A stretch of DNA of 64,000 nt from Alteromonas antoniana (GTDB taxonomy: Bacteria; Pseudomonadota; Gammaproteobacteria; Enterobacterales; Alteromonadaceae), in contig NZ_JAESDH010000012.1 in the NCBI RefSeq assembly GCF_019249295.1, positions 1 to 64,000 of the forward strand, given 5' to 3'. The notes under the pieces were generated by a model. That model searched no databases, was not told where the DNA came from, and saw only the letters and a list, made by a program, of their open reading frames with translations. Positions 56,273-64,000 of this stretch are shown piece after piece. Numbering within the stretch: the stretch's first letter is position 1; every line of letters starts with the position of its first letter. The position numbers and the translations under genes are program-made.

Positions 56273-57361
56273 ATGAAACAGGTAACATCTGATTTTCTCT
56301 TTTTCTTTTTCAGTATGTTTTTACTGAATCCGGTGTTAGCGGTACCAATGCATAAAGTCAGTGGCCATGTTGATATCGTAATTGCAAACGGCGAAACACG
56401 GATTGCTGGCACGCTGGCATTACCTTCGGAATCAAAAACGACGTCACTTGTTGTCATGCTTTCTGGTAGTGGTCCTCAGGACAGGGATTCAACGCTTGCT
56501 GGTTTCCCGATGTTCTCACGACTGGCCACGCACTTATCTTCACAGGGGATCGCCAGTTTTCGCTTTGATGACCGAGGCGTCGGTGGGAGTACTGGCAACT
56601 TTGGTCAGACAACACGTGGTGATCTTTCAGCTGATGTTGACAGAGTACTCAACTATTTTTCCCGTCACGATGACTTTACGTTCTCAAAGTTCATTCTACT
56701 GGGTCATAGTCAGGGCGGCGTAGTCGCTGTGGATGTGACAATAACACGTCACGATGTGGAAAAGGTGCTTCTGCTCGGCACTCCGGCTGTGCCCCTGATA
56801 GACGTGGTTTTGTATCAGGTTCGTCAGCAATATTCTCAGTGGCAACTGGATAAAGCAACGACCGAGTCGCTGGTGTCTGCACACAACCGCCTGATGTGGG
56901 CGATACAAAGCAGCACCGCTATCGACAGCGCATTGGTGCACCTCCGGGCTGCTATTTTTACTATTCTCTCGGTATCGCCACAGCACAGTGGGCGGCTGCC
57001 AGATGAACTTCGAAGAGAAGCCGCACAGCAAGCGCAGGAATTAAGTCTTATTTATGCTTTACCTTCACTAACGTCGTTTCTCTACCACGACCCCGCTTTG
57101 CGGCTGGCTGAATTCAAAGTTCCTGTGCTGGGGCTATTTGGAGGCAAGGATCGCCAGGTTACCATTGAGCAAAACAAAGACGTGATGGAAAAAGCGATCC
57201 TTAAATCTGGCGTCAATCATACGTTTGTTATTTTCGAGAACGCCAATCATTATTTTCAGAAAGCCAAAACCGGCACGCGGCAGGAATACGACAACCTGGA
57301 TAGCACATTTGCTGCGGCGTTTTTGCTGACTGTTTCCGATTGGATCCTGAAAGATAATTAA
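56273..57361 (+). CDS. Secreted alpha/beta hydrolase
   Basis: Exported hydrolase of 362 residues from ATG 56273. A signal peptide (hydrophobic FLFFFFSMFLLNPVLA) is followed by VVMLSGSGPQDRDST, RFDDRGVGGS and nucleophile S146 in LLGHSQGGVV. A late GGKDRQV and the histidine in FENANHYF complete the triad. It resembles the dienelactone hydrolase/peptidase S9-like group. Function unknown. Confidence 0.82.
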   Translation: MKQVTSDFLFFFFSMFLLNPVLAVPMHKVSGHVDIVIANGETRIAGTLALPSESKTTSLVVMLSGSGPQDRDSTLAGFPMFSRLATHLSSQGIASFRFDDRGVGGSTGNFGQTTRGDLSADVDRVLNYFSRHDDFTFSKFILLGHSQGGVVAVDVTITRHDVEKVLLLGTPAVPLIDVVLYQVRQQYSQWQLDKATTESLVSAHNRLMWAIQSSTAIDSALVHLRAAIFTILSVSPQHSGRLPDELRREAAQQAQELSLIYALPSLTSFLYHDPALRLAEFKVPVLGLFGGKDRQVTIEQNKDVMEKAILKSGVNHTFVIFENANHYFQKAKTGTRQEYDNLDSTFAAAFLLTVSDWILKDN

Positions 57362-57516
57362 CGACAAGTGTTGCCAGATAAGACGCTTGTAGCGTCGTCT
57401 GTCATTCTCAGTCAAGGGGACTGTCAGTGCCATTACTTTACTGTAAGCGGGCTCAGAACCAAATGAATAGAGACACAAGACATCGTGATGAAAAGTGCGA
57501 AGGCAACACTACGCGA

Positions 57517-57735
57517 CTACGATGCCTTATTGATTTCACTGTGAGATTTCAACACTTCACTACCATCATCCTGTTCAATAAGGTAAGCCGGATCATCATC
57601 TGAGGCATCACGATTGACTTCTGAGCCCTGCAACGTTTTCTCGACGTGCTCGGTGTACTTTTTACGAATTTTTCCTGTTGCAGTGCCGTTGCCCCAGTTC
57701 CATTCGACTTCTGTATTGATAGCGTAGTGCTTCAT
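57517..57735 (-). CDS. DUF2945 (TUDOR-like) small protein
   Basis: The 72-residue protein starts MKHYAINTEVEWNWGNGTATG, then KIRKKYTEHVEKTLQGSEV, and ends with YLIEQDDGSEVLKSHSEI. This is the pattern of the DUF2945 hypervirulence-associated TUDOR-domain family. It is a single gene on the minus strand. Function unknown. Confidence 0.83.
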   Translation of the reverse strand: MKHYAINTEVEWNWGNGTATGKIRKKYTEHVEKTLQGSEVNRDASDDDPAYLIEQDDGSEVLKSHSEINKAS

Positions 57736-58294
57736 AAATGCTCATTAAACCATTTTAGTAAGATGATAAACGGGCGAATTCAGGGGAGAGATCAGGTAAA
57801 AGCAGAGAATGACGTGCTCGTCAGGCGGGTGCTTGCGCAAACGCTTTAGTTTACTGGCGTTATCTCACTAATACAGACGACGTTCCGTTTAAAAAACTGG
57901 AACGTCATTGGGGCCAACACGCGAGTAGTATCAAGCCTATCTTCAGTACACTACTGCCCGCCTTTTTTCGCGGTTTTTACACTCTTGTCGCCTGTCAAAG
58001 GCGATAGATGTTTGTTTGGATATATTCTTTTCACGTTGTAAGTGGCTGAATATCACACCTAACTTCATGAATAATAAACTAATCGATGTGATTTCAGGCT
58101 GGGGCGACTGATCATAACGTGCAGTTTGTTAGATCAGAACGTGACCAGGTTTTTCACACAGCCCGAGCGGCAAGCGGACCGTAGCGCAGTGAATTTTCTC
58201 CTGCGAAGTACTTATGCCCAAACCATGACTTTTGGCACATGTTCAAGCACTTTACTGGCGTTAAGGTATTCCTTAATAACGGTTCCATTCAAGG
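57736..58294. other. Intergenic region before CPBP gene
   Basis: About 560 bases with no well-supported gene. A stop-free stretch of some 60 codons around 57816-58007 has protein-like wording (KKLERHWGQHASS) but no start codon. Nothing else stands out. It may contain decayed coding sequence. Confidence 0.4.
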
Positions 58295-59059
58295 GTGGAT
58301 ATTACGAACGTGCGTCACTGGACTCTCTCTTTTGTCATTATTTCACTCTTTTATTTGAGTACACACCTTACCGGCTGGTTAAACGCTGCAGGCGTGTTTC
58401 AGCAAAGCCCGGAATGGGTCAGGCATTATGTGCCTTATGGCATATGGACACTGACTATCATCGGTTTTTTTATTTTTTTACCTGACGATATATTCAAGGT
58501 CACCGGGCTAGGCGCCCCTGTTTTGAAAGGACTGTGGTTGGCCTGCGTTTTTGTATCACCCATGGTTATCGGGTTTGTGATAACCAGTGAGTTAACCACT
58601 TTTTCGCCTTTATCACTGTTAGACAAAGCGTTGCTGCCCGGCTTTTTTGAAGAACTGATGTTCCGGGGCTTTCTGGTTGGCACGTTAATTTGTGTGGCTA
58701 AGTGGCATTTTCTGCCGGCCGCACTTGTGAGCGCTGTGTTATTTGGCGTTGGGCACTGGTTCCAGGGCGCGACGCCTGTTGAAGCTCTTCTTGCCAGTGT
58801 GTTTACCGGTGTGGGTGGCTTATGGTTTGCCTGGCTGTTTATCCGGTGGGATCACAACTTATGGTTAGTGGCATCGTTGCATACCATGATGAATGCTTGC
58901 TGGGTTCTCTGGGATGTGGACACTTCGGCAATAGGTGGCAATCTAGCGAATTTATTGCGAATGCTTACAATCGTACTAAGTATCGCGGTAACCGCTATTT
59001 ATTCCCGTCGCAGGACGTCACAAAGGTTTATTGCTGCCAACGGAGAACGCGGGCTTTAA
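58295..59059 (+). CDS. CPBP family intramembrane metalloprotease
   Basis: Membrane protein of 254 residues (GTG 58295; GTG 58310 is possible, with AAGGGTGG upstream). About seven helices are visible. The protease motifs are complete: E119-E120-x-x-x-R124 in FFEELMFRG, H154 in GVGHW, and H196 with N200 in SLHTMMNA. Some CPBP proteins process prenylated or bacteriocin-type substrates, but none is nearby. Confidence 0.87.
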   Translation: MDITNVRHWTLSFVIISLFYLSTHLTGWLNAAGVFQQSPEWVRHYVPYGIWTLTIIGFFIFLPDDIFKVTGLGAPVLKGLWLACVFVSPMVIGFVITSELTTFSPLSLLDKALLPGFFEELMFRGFLVGTLICVAKWHFLPAALVSAVLFGVGHWFQGATPVEALLASVFTGVGGLWFAWLFIRWDHNLWLVASLHTMMNACWVLWDVDTSAIGGNLANLLRMLTIVLSIAVTAIYSRRRTSQRFIAANGERGL

Positions 59060-59434
59060 CCGTCGTCTAATTCTACTGCGTAATAGTTAAGCCAAAAAGG
59101 TTTTACTGAACTTCTAGTGGAAGATGAGATTAAGGGATTTGATAAGTTTTTAGTTAACTTTAATGTTAGACGAAAGAAGTTGATATCCATATTTTCTCAG
59201 CAGCACAGAATCTTCGTTGTCAGATAAACGCGTATAACAAAACATTCCAGCGCACGCGCCAAAGGTGTGCGCTGATGATGGATGCCGTTGGGGGCCACTC
59301 AAAGTAAAAGTGAGTTTATCTTTATACTTTTCACCTACCGCAGTCGGTCCTTAGGGAACTGTGATCTGATTAAGCTCCTACATGAAAAGCGGCAACTGGA
59401 GTTGAACCTGATTCACCTTTTTCATTTATTCTGT
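59060..59434. other. Intergenic region between CPBP and metalloprotease-like genes
   Basis: About 375 bases without a gene. It contains a perfect eight-base hairpin CAGCGCAC/GTGCGCTG (59248-59255 with 59267-59274, 11-base loop) with no T-tract. The region is AT-richer than the core genes. Confidence 0.4.
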
Positions 59435-60454
59435 TTAAAGTCTAATAGAGAGAGCGTCTTTCACTTCCATATAACTCAGTTCATTACATCCGTTTTCAGA
59501 TTCAGCTAATAACAGTTTGCTTAGTCCCGCGCTGTCTTCCGCAAAAAGGCGGCTGACATAAGACTTGGCGCTTACGTAATATAGTTGCTTATTTTTATCC
59601 CATTCTTTATGGCTAGCTTTTATTAACGCCGAGAACGGTAATTGATTAGAAGATTCGCTGTAAACATAATCAAAGTCCTCAGCGAGTTCAGCCAACCCCT
59701 CATTAAGCCATCTGCCCATTTGACCTATCCAGTGACGATTCATGGCATGTATTGCCTCGTGCACAGCGGTGCGAGACGCCTGCTCATCACTCCTGATCCA
59801 CACCACGGATTCGTTTAAACTTGATATGTAAATACCTTGAGTCGACGCTTTGCCTGGAGCCTGACTTTCTACATAATTTCTATAATCGGATCCGTCATCA
59901 ATTAGGCGTAGATTAATAGTTATTGGCTTTACCAAGCCGGAGGGTAATATTTTTTCATAAATTGATTTGCTCTTATTAATCCGGGCTACAATATCTCGGC
60001 GCAGAGCATAGTGACCCTCGTGACCTATAAAGTTAACTGAGATCGCGTCTGGGGCTATTTCACCTGCAAGGGAAATTGGAGTGGTCACGTCAACTTTTCT
60101 TGGGCTATCGCTAAAATGACGAATGCCATTAGTGTCAATCCAGGTGTAAATTTGCTTTGACTTTGGGGCGTGAAGCTTATCTAAACAGCTCGCAATTAAA
60201 GCTGTCGAATCATGATACAAGCGTTTGCTTGCTTCATCTGGGGAGGCCAGCGTTATCGGGTTAGGCAAAGGTTCCGTCGGCGCGATTAAACTATCATTCG
60301 AAAGTAAGTTCGCTTTTTGAACCATGGATGAATGTTTTGGTTCTGCCGCCTTACTCGTAAACTCTTTTACACCAGGTGCGTATCGGTAAACCAGAAAAGA
60401 GTTAAGAGTGATTGTGAGCACTGCTATGCCCAATTTAGTAAGCTTTCCCATCAC
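59435..60454 (-). CDS. HExxH metalloprotease-like protein with DUF4124-type segment
   Basis: Unrecognised envelope-type protein of 339 residues. It has an N-terminal signal-anchor (about 8-24), a linker, and a DUF4124-like stretch at about 101-117 (QIYTWIDTNGIRHFSDSP). Then comes a gluzincin-like site: HEAIH at 232-236, followed 15 residues later by NEGLAE (251-256), which can supply the third zinc ligand. This is the peptidase MA-like arrangement. It is probably a secreted or membrane-tethered zinc protease. Codon use looks more AT-rich than the core genes. Family and substrate are not known to me. Confidence 0.72.
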   Translation of the reverse strand: MMGKLTKLGIAVLTITLNSFLVYRYAPGVKEFTSKAAEPKHSSMVQKANLLSNDSLIAPTEPLPNPITLASPDEASKRLYHDSTALIASCLDKLHAPKSKQIYTWIDTNGIRHFSDSPRKVDVTTPISLAGEIAPDAISVNFIGHEGHYALRRDIVARINKSKSIYEKILPSGLVKPITINLRLIDDGSDYRNYVESQAPGKASTQGIYISSLNESVVWIRSDEQASRTAVHEAIHAMNRHWIGQMGRWLNEGLAELAEDFDYVYSESSNQLPFSALIKASHKEWDKNKQLYYVSAKSYVSRLFAEDSAGLSKLLLAESENGCNELSYMEVKDALSIRL

Positions 60455-60739
60455 ACGTTCCCTGAGTGAATCAAACCTTCGTTGATAATACTACTGTGGA
60501 AATCAGGCGCTATAACACCGGGGTATGAGAACAGTTTAAGGAGGTATTGGAGTTAATACGCTAATTATACGTTTCTGGCTCGTTGTGCTTGAACCGAATC
60601 GAATAGTCATCATCAACATCACAGCCACGCCGAGTTTATTTTGTGTATCCAACAATACTGAGGTTGTTGCCACTCACTTCCGATCAATCCCGACACTTTC
60701 GAAGTATGAAGAGTAATATCACTGTAGCCAGAGACTGAA

Positions 60740-61465
60740 TTGAAGCCGTTACTTTTTATCTTTTTTTTCATCAGCATTGCGTTGAGTATGAAAAGTCATG
60801 CCGATTATTTGCAGGGGTGTGATGATCCTGAATATCATCAATATATTGAGCAGCGTTTTGAGTATTTCGAATCAAGAAACCGGCGATTGTTGAACGATAC
60901 ACTGCGAGACTATGAACTTAGCTTGTCAGTCAATAGCAGTGTGTATCTGGTTATCATTAACTTAAGTCGACACATTAAATACAGTGCGCAATTTGAGCCG
61001 ATTGAAACGGTGAAGTTGAAAATTGGTCGCGCATTTGAGCACGCGAAAGAAATGAGTCGGGAGCAACAAATCGCTGGCGATGTTTACGATGGATTCAGTA
61101 CGGAAAATCACTACATAGATATTGCAAGAGCATGGATTGCCTATCGAGAGGGTGATATCAACGGTGTATCTGAAGAACTTCACAATGCGATAAATGACGT
61201 CGACTCAGCACTGTTGGGGGCGTTCGGTCCAGACTTTGATCTTGTTCGCCAATTTTACCGCGATGGCTATATCGAGCAGGTGGTCGCTTATATTAAAAAA
61301 ACCGAATCGTTCTGGTCTGGCAAGCGCCCGGACGCATTACGCAGCGCATGGCTGGATATGATCGAGGCTGGCTGTAAAATTCAATTCGATTCGGTCGATG
61401 TGATAAAAGCTGAACAATTAGGCGTTAGCGCCATCAATGCCGAAGAGGCGCTAGGTGTGAATTGA
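60740..61465 (+). CDS. Secreted protein of unknown function
   Basis: The 241-residue frame begins at TTG 60740 (no ATG fits) and has a signal peptide (KPLLFIFFFISIALSM, cleavage near SHA-DYL). The body is helical and soluble, with repeated short helices reminiscent of TPR-like repeats (EHAKEMSREQQIAGDVYDGF, and IARAWIAYREGDINGVSEEL). Three cysteines are visible. No family is recognised. The ribosome binding site is weak. Confidence 0.6.
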   Translation: MKPLLFIFFFISIALSMKSHADYLQGCDDPEYHQYIEQRFEYFESRNRRLLNDTLRDYELSLSVNSSVYLVIINLSRHIKYSAQFEPIETVKLKIGRAFEHAKEMSREQQIAGDVYDGFSTENHYIDIARAWIAYREGDINGVSEELHNAINDVDSALLGAFGPDFDLVRQFYRDGYIEQVVAYIKKTESFWSGKRPDALRSAWLDMIEAGCKIQFDSVDVIKAEQLGVSAINAEEALGVN

Positions 61466-61955
61466 TATCAGCATCTGGTCTCAACCAGAAAATTCAGGCT
61501 ATTTCATGTACTTTACTAACTCAAAAGGTATTCAGACTGTCACCTAAAGACAAAGCGCGGAGTTTCAATTCCAACCTTGTGGCTGGTCTGAAGCATAGCG
61601 AAAAAAAACGTAATGATATTGCAAACATTCAGCATTAGGTTTCTTGCACTACAAAGAGCGGGCTACGGCGCGTTTGACAAAGCAGAGGCTAAACAGTGTT
61701 TAATTAATTCGTATCCCGTTTCTTTGCATTCGCCACCTCCTTCCAATTTTGAAAAAGTGCTCTCAGCGGCAAACCTGGCCCAATTCGTCATCACCTGCGT
61801 AGCTTTCTGCTACCAATGGGTTGATATTGGTCGGGTTAGACACTAAATCGTGATTTGAATGACAATATATAAGAACAAACATTAATTGATTGTTAATGGG
61901 CAACCATCTGGTACAATCAGTTGCAAAATAACAAGAACGTGCAGGCGAGCAAGTT
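61466..61955. other. Intergenic region upstream of fadR
   Basis: About 490 bases. A 77-codon frame at 61613-61846 lacks a convincing start and is not called. The 3' part carries the fadR control region with an extended -10 (TGGTACAAT, 61909-61917) overlapping a FadR operator. Confidence 0.5.
61906..61922 (+). promoter_or_regulatory. fadR: FadR operator in the fadR promoter
   Basis: ATCTGGTACAATCAGTT matches the FadR-type palindrome (CTGGT with CAG arms) and overlaps an extended -10 TGGTACAAT. The site sits 34 bases before the fadR ATG, implying negative autoregulation. Confidence 0.65.
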
Positions 61956-62666
61956 ATGATTTATAAGGCACAGAGTCCAGCTGGATTCGCAGAAGAATAC
62001 ATCGTTGAATCTATTTGGAGCGGCAGATTTCCGCCTGGCACCATTCTTCCCGCTGAAAGAGAGCTCTCCGAGCTTATCGGCGTTACTCGTACCACGTTGC
62101 GTGAAGTGCTTCAGCGCCTTGCCCGCGATGGCTGGCTGACTATTCAACATGGCAAGCCGACGAAAGTTAACAACTTCTGGGAAACCTGCGGTCTGAACAT
62201 TCTGGAAACACTTGCCAGGTTAGATCAGGAAGGTATTCCTGAGTTAGTCGATAACCTGCTTGCTGCCCGCACAAATTTAAGTGCAGTATTTATTCGTGGT
62301 GCAATCAGGAATAACCCGGAAGCCTCTGCGGAAATTATAGCGCGTTATAAAGACGTCGAAGAAGACGGCATGGCCTTTGCGCAGTTTGATTATCAGATGA
62401 ACCATGATCTGGCGCTGGCTTCCAATAATAATGTGTTTGTACTGATGATGAACGGCTTCCGCGGACTGTATTCACGTATTGGTGGGTATTTCTTCTCTCA
62501 TGAAAGTGCGCGTAACGTAGCACGTGAGTTCTATCAGGAATTGCTGGATCTTGCTGAAAAGGGGGACCACGACGAGGTGCCTCAGGTTATCAGGAAATAT
62601 GGTATCGAAAGTGGCAAAGTCTGGCAGCAGGTACGCGAAAGCATGCCAAAAGATTTGGTCGATTAA
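61956..62666 (+). CDS. fadR: Fatty acid metabolism transcriptional regulator FadR
   Basis: GntR-family regulator that represses fad genes and is released by long-chain acyl-CoA. The 236 residues match E. coli-type FadR from start to end: [20 protein letters not shown], winged HTH with [30 protein letters not shown], and the acyl-CoA domain through to [13 protein letters not shown] strong terminator follows. In E. coli it is adjacent to nhaB; here about 17 kb separate them. Confidence 0.97.
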   Translation: MIYKAQSPAGFAEEYIVESIWSGRFPPGTILPAERELSELIGVTRTTLREVLQRLARDGWLTIQHGKPTKVNNFWETCGLNILETLARLDQEGIPELVDNLLAARTNLSAVFIRGAIRNNPEASAEIIARYKDVEEDGMAFAQFDYQMNHDLALASNNNVFVLMMNGFRGLYSRIGGYFFSHESARNVAREFYQELLDLAEKGDHDEVPQVIRKYGIESGKVWQQVRESMPKDLVD

Positions 62667-62671
62667 TTCCT

Positions 62672-62698
62672 AAAAAGCCGCATATCGCGGCTTTTTTT
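62672..62698 (+). terminator. fadR: Terminator of fadR
   Basis: AAAAAGCCGC, ATATC loop, GCGGCTTTTTTTT forms a strong hairpin with T-tract six bases after the fadR stop. Confidence 0.94.
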
Positions 62699-62915
62699 TC
62701 CTCTCTCATTCCACTTGTGTGCTATACCTTTGAAGTAGCGTATAACGACGCTACATCTGACAGTCATTGGGTAACAACTTGCCATTCCACTTCGACAGGC
62801 TGAGGTTCATCGAGCTGCATTTATGACGTTGCTGCTTCGGTAAGGCGCATTGCTGAGTGTTTATCTTTATCTGGCGTGTTCTACCTGGCAGGACAGCAAA
62901 ACAAGGAGCATAAAG

Positions 62916-63305
62916 ATGGACCACAACCCTATAGTCTGGTTTGAGATATACGTTGATGATATCGCCAGAGCAAAATCTTTTTACGAGAACGTACTTCAGA
63001 TAACGCTGACTTCATTACTGGATCCTACTGAGGAAAACGAATCCTCACTGACCATGTATGCATTTCCTTCTGACATGGAACAGCACGGTGCTTCTGGTGC
63101 ATTGGTAAGCGTTGATGGTTTCCCCGCAGGTTCGAACAGCACTATCGTGTATTTTACCTGTGAGGATTGTGCGGTCGAAGAGAGTCGGGTGGAGAAAGCA
63201 GGCGGACGTATCCAACGCAGTAAAATGGCAATTGGTGAGTATGGGTTTATCTCACTTATTGAGGATACCGAAGGCAATATGGTGGGTCTGCATTCGCTGA
63301 AGTAA
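62916..63305 (+). CDS. VOC family (glyoxalase/bleomycin-resistance fold) protein
   Basis: Vicinal oxygen chelate protein of 129 residues. ATG 62916 has AAGGAG upstream. The first strand and helix, NPIVWFEIYVDDIARAKSFYENVL, and the ending LIEDTEGNMVGLHS are typical of the subgroup often found in marine bacteria. Metal ligands are E near residue 9 and E in the final DTEGN. Substrate unknown. Confidence 0.87.
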   Translation: MDHNPIVWFEIYVDDIARAKSFYENVLQITLTSLLDPTEENESSLTMYAFPSDMEQHGASGALVSVDGFPAGSNSTIVYFTCEDCAVEESRVEKAGGRIQRSKMAIGEYGFISLIEDTEGNMVGLHSLK

Positions 63306-63390
63306 CTTTTTTTGTTTTTAGTATGCGGTTTCTAATTGACCGGCGTATCGTACCCATATCAACTTAATCATCCCTGTGAGGAGAGCTGTT

Positions 63391-63750
63391 ATGAGTAACA
63401 AAGAAACTATCAAATCAAAAATCAATGAAGCCGAAGATTTTGCACGTAAAGTGTGGCTGGCCGGGTTAGGCGCTTACGGCAAAAGCGTTGAAGAAGCGCA
63501 GGGCCGTTATGACAAGCTAAGCGAAGAAGCGAGCAAAATGTTTGACGAGCTGGTATCTAAAGGTGAAACCCTTGAAGATGACGCGCGTAACAAGTTTAAG
63601 TCAACGACAAACGATGTTGAGAGCCGTGTCGCTGATGTTCGTAAAAAGCTTGGACTGGATGTTGATCATTCAGACCAGAAAATTGAAGAGTTATCAGCAA
63701 AAGTTGATGCTCTGACCGAAGCTGTAGCGAAGCTGGCAGCTAGCAAGTAA
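63391..63750 (+). CDS. Phasin family protein
   Basis: Polyhydroxyalkanoate granule-associated phasin, PhaF/PhaI-like. ATG 63391 with GAGGAG upstream gives 119 residues. The sequence ARKVWLAGLGAYGKSVEEAQ is the phasin signature, followed by an amphipathic coiled coil (SKMFDELVSKGETLED) and a C-terminal leucine-like IEELSAKVDALTEAVAKLA repeat. A terminator follows. A second phasin-like gene begins 74 bases later. Confidence 0.9.
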   Translation: MSNKETIKSKINEAEDFARKVWLAGLGAYGKSVEEAQGRYDKLSEEASKMFDELVSKGETLEDDARNKFKSTTNDVESRVADVRKKLGLDVDHSDQKIEELSAKVDALTEAVAKLAASK

Positions 63751-63758
63751 TCGCAGTC

Positions 63759-63784
63759 AGGGCCGTAAACCGGCCCTTTCTTTT
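63759..63784 (+). terminator. Terminator between phasin genes
   Basis: AGGGCCG (63759-63765) and CGGCCCT (63771-63777) pair around a TAAAC loop and are followed by TTCTTTTTT. It would end the first phasin transcript or limit readthrough to the second. Confidence 0.9.
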
Positions 63785-63824
63785 TTGATTAGTTGCGCGC
63801 AGTGACGCTGTAAGGGAGGTAACG

Positions 63825-64000
63825 ATGGCAACGAAGAAACGTTCAGGATCCCCGTTGTTTGGTTGGCTGGAAGCGGGAAGCGATATGATGGCAGCCCAGC
63901 TTTCACAGGTGACTGATACGGTTAATAAACGTATCGATGAGACGCATGCGTTGTTTGAAGAACTTCAGGCACGCGGTGAAGTGATGGACAAGCAAATTAA
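63825..64000 (+). CDS. Second phasin-like protein (3' end beyond window)
   Basis: ATG 63825 follows a strong AAGGGAGGTAA site. The visible 58 residues read MATKKRSGSPLFGWLEAGSD, then AAQLSQVTDTVNKRIDE and FEELQARGEVMDKQI, with a coiled-coil like pattern close to that of the preceding phasin (ELVSKGETLEDDAR). It is truncated by the window edge, so the full domain cannot be judged. Confidence 0.8.
   Translation, partial: MATKKRSGSPLFGWLEAGSDMMAAQLSQVTDTVNKRIDETHALFEELQARGEVMDKQI

Noticed and set aside
58126..58485. 119-codon frame overlapping the CPBP gene
   Set aside because: It runs in another frame over the clear protease gene, which holds complete catalytic motifs.
59241..59290. Possible attC or IS-like site near the perfect hairpin
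   Set aside because: The needed RYYYAAC and GTTRRRY boxes do not match and no integrase or transposase is present.
61613..61846. 77-codon frame upstream of fadR
   Set aside because: Ordinary open frame without start signal or familiar composition.

Overview
The window looks like chromosomal DNA of a marine gammaproteobacterium of the Alteromonadaceae (Alteromonas-like). This rests on protein resemblance and gene order; no database search was possible. Gene order repeatedly matches Escherichia coli blocks: apt-dnaX-ebfC-recR-htpG-adk, a complete hisL-hisGDCBHAFI(E) operon, and yoaA-tsaB-slp/yeaY-fadD-rnd-ycgL-ycgM-ycgN-dsbB-nhaB-fadR.

Layout. 1-474: end of an rRNA operon (23S 3' end, spacer, 5S, terminator). 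910-2466: a chemoreceptor. 2571-4849: a bufferin (HvfABC-type) RiPP locus with a secreted Cys-rich precursor carrying 14 EGKCG motifs, a DUF692/MNIO enzyme and its DUF2063 partner, followed by a 40-residue membrane peptide gene. 5115-12259: nucleotide salvage, DNA replication and repair, chaperone and adenylate kinase. dnaX carries a good -1 frameshift signal. 12393-16268: a MAPEG protein, a DSD1-type PLP enzyme, soxR with a SoxR operator that faces a previously unlisted 43-codon gene, a short signal peptidase I and a solute-binding protein. 16228-23579 (minus strand): the his operon with leader peptide, attenuator and candidate promoter. 23644-30015: envelope and stress-type genes, including a PEP-CTERM-like protein, a SYLF lipoprotein, a TraB/GumN protein, DUF6482, an enoyl-reductase-like protein, DUF2244 and TauE. 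30123-44767: GH13 glycosidase, then the conserved yoaA-to-nhaB block.

45242-61465 is a mixed set of about 16 genes lying between nhaB and fadR, which are neighbours in E. coli. It reads as an accessory insertion: two GNATs, a periplasmic thioredoxin, a methyltransferase, a PfpI-like protein, an S41 lipoprotease joined to a two-component system, a LysR/pirin pair, two alpha/beta hydrolases, a CPBP protease, an HExxH metalloprotease with a DUF4124-like segment, and proteins of unknown function. From 61956 the core resumes with fadR, a VOC protein and two phasins, the last cut by the window edge.

How the parts work together. fadD and fadR both carry FadR-like operators, so fatty-acid activation is probably under FadR. 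Phasins suggest polyhydroxyalkanoate storage. SoxR, DsbB, the periplasmic thioredoxin and the bufferin point to handling of redox and metal stress at the envelope. The his operon is controlled by classical His-codon attenuation.
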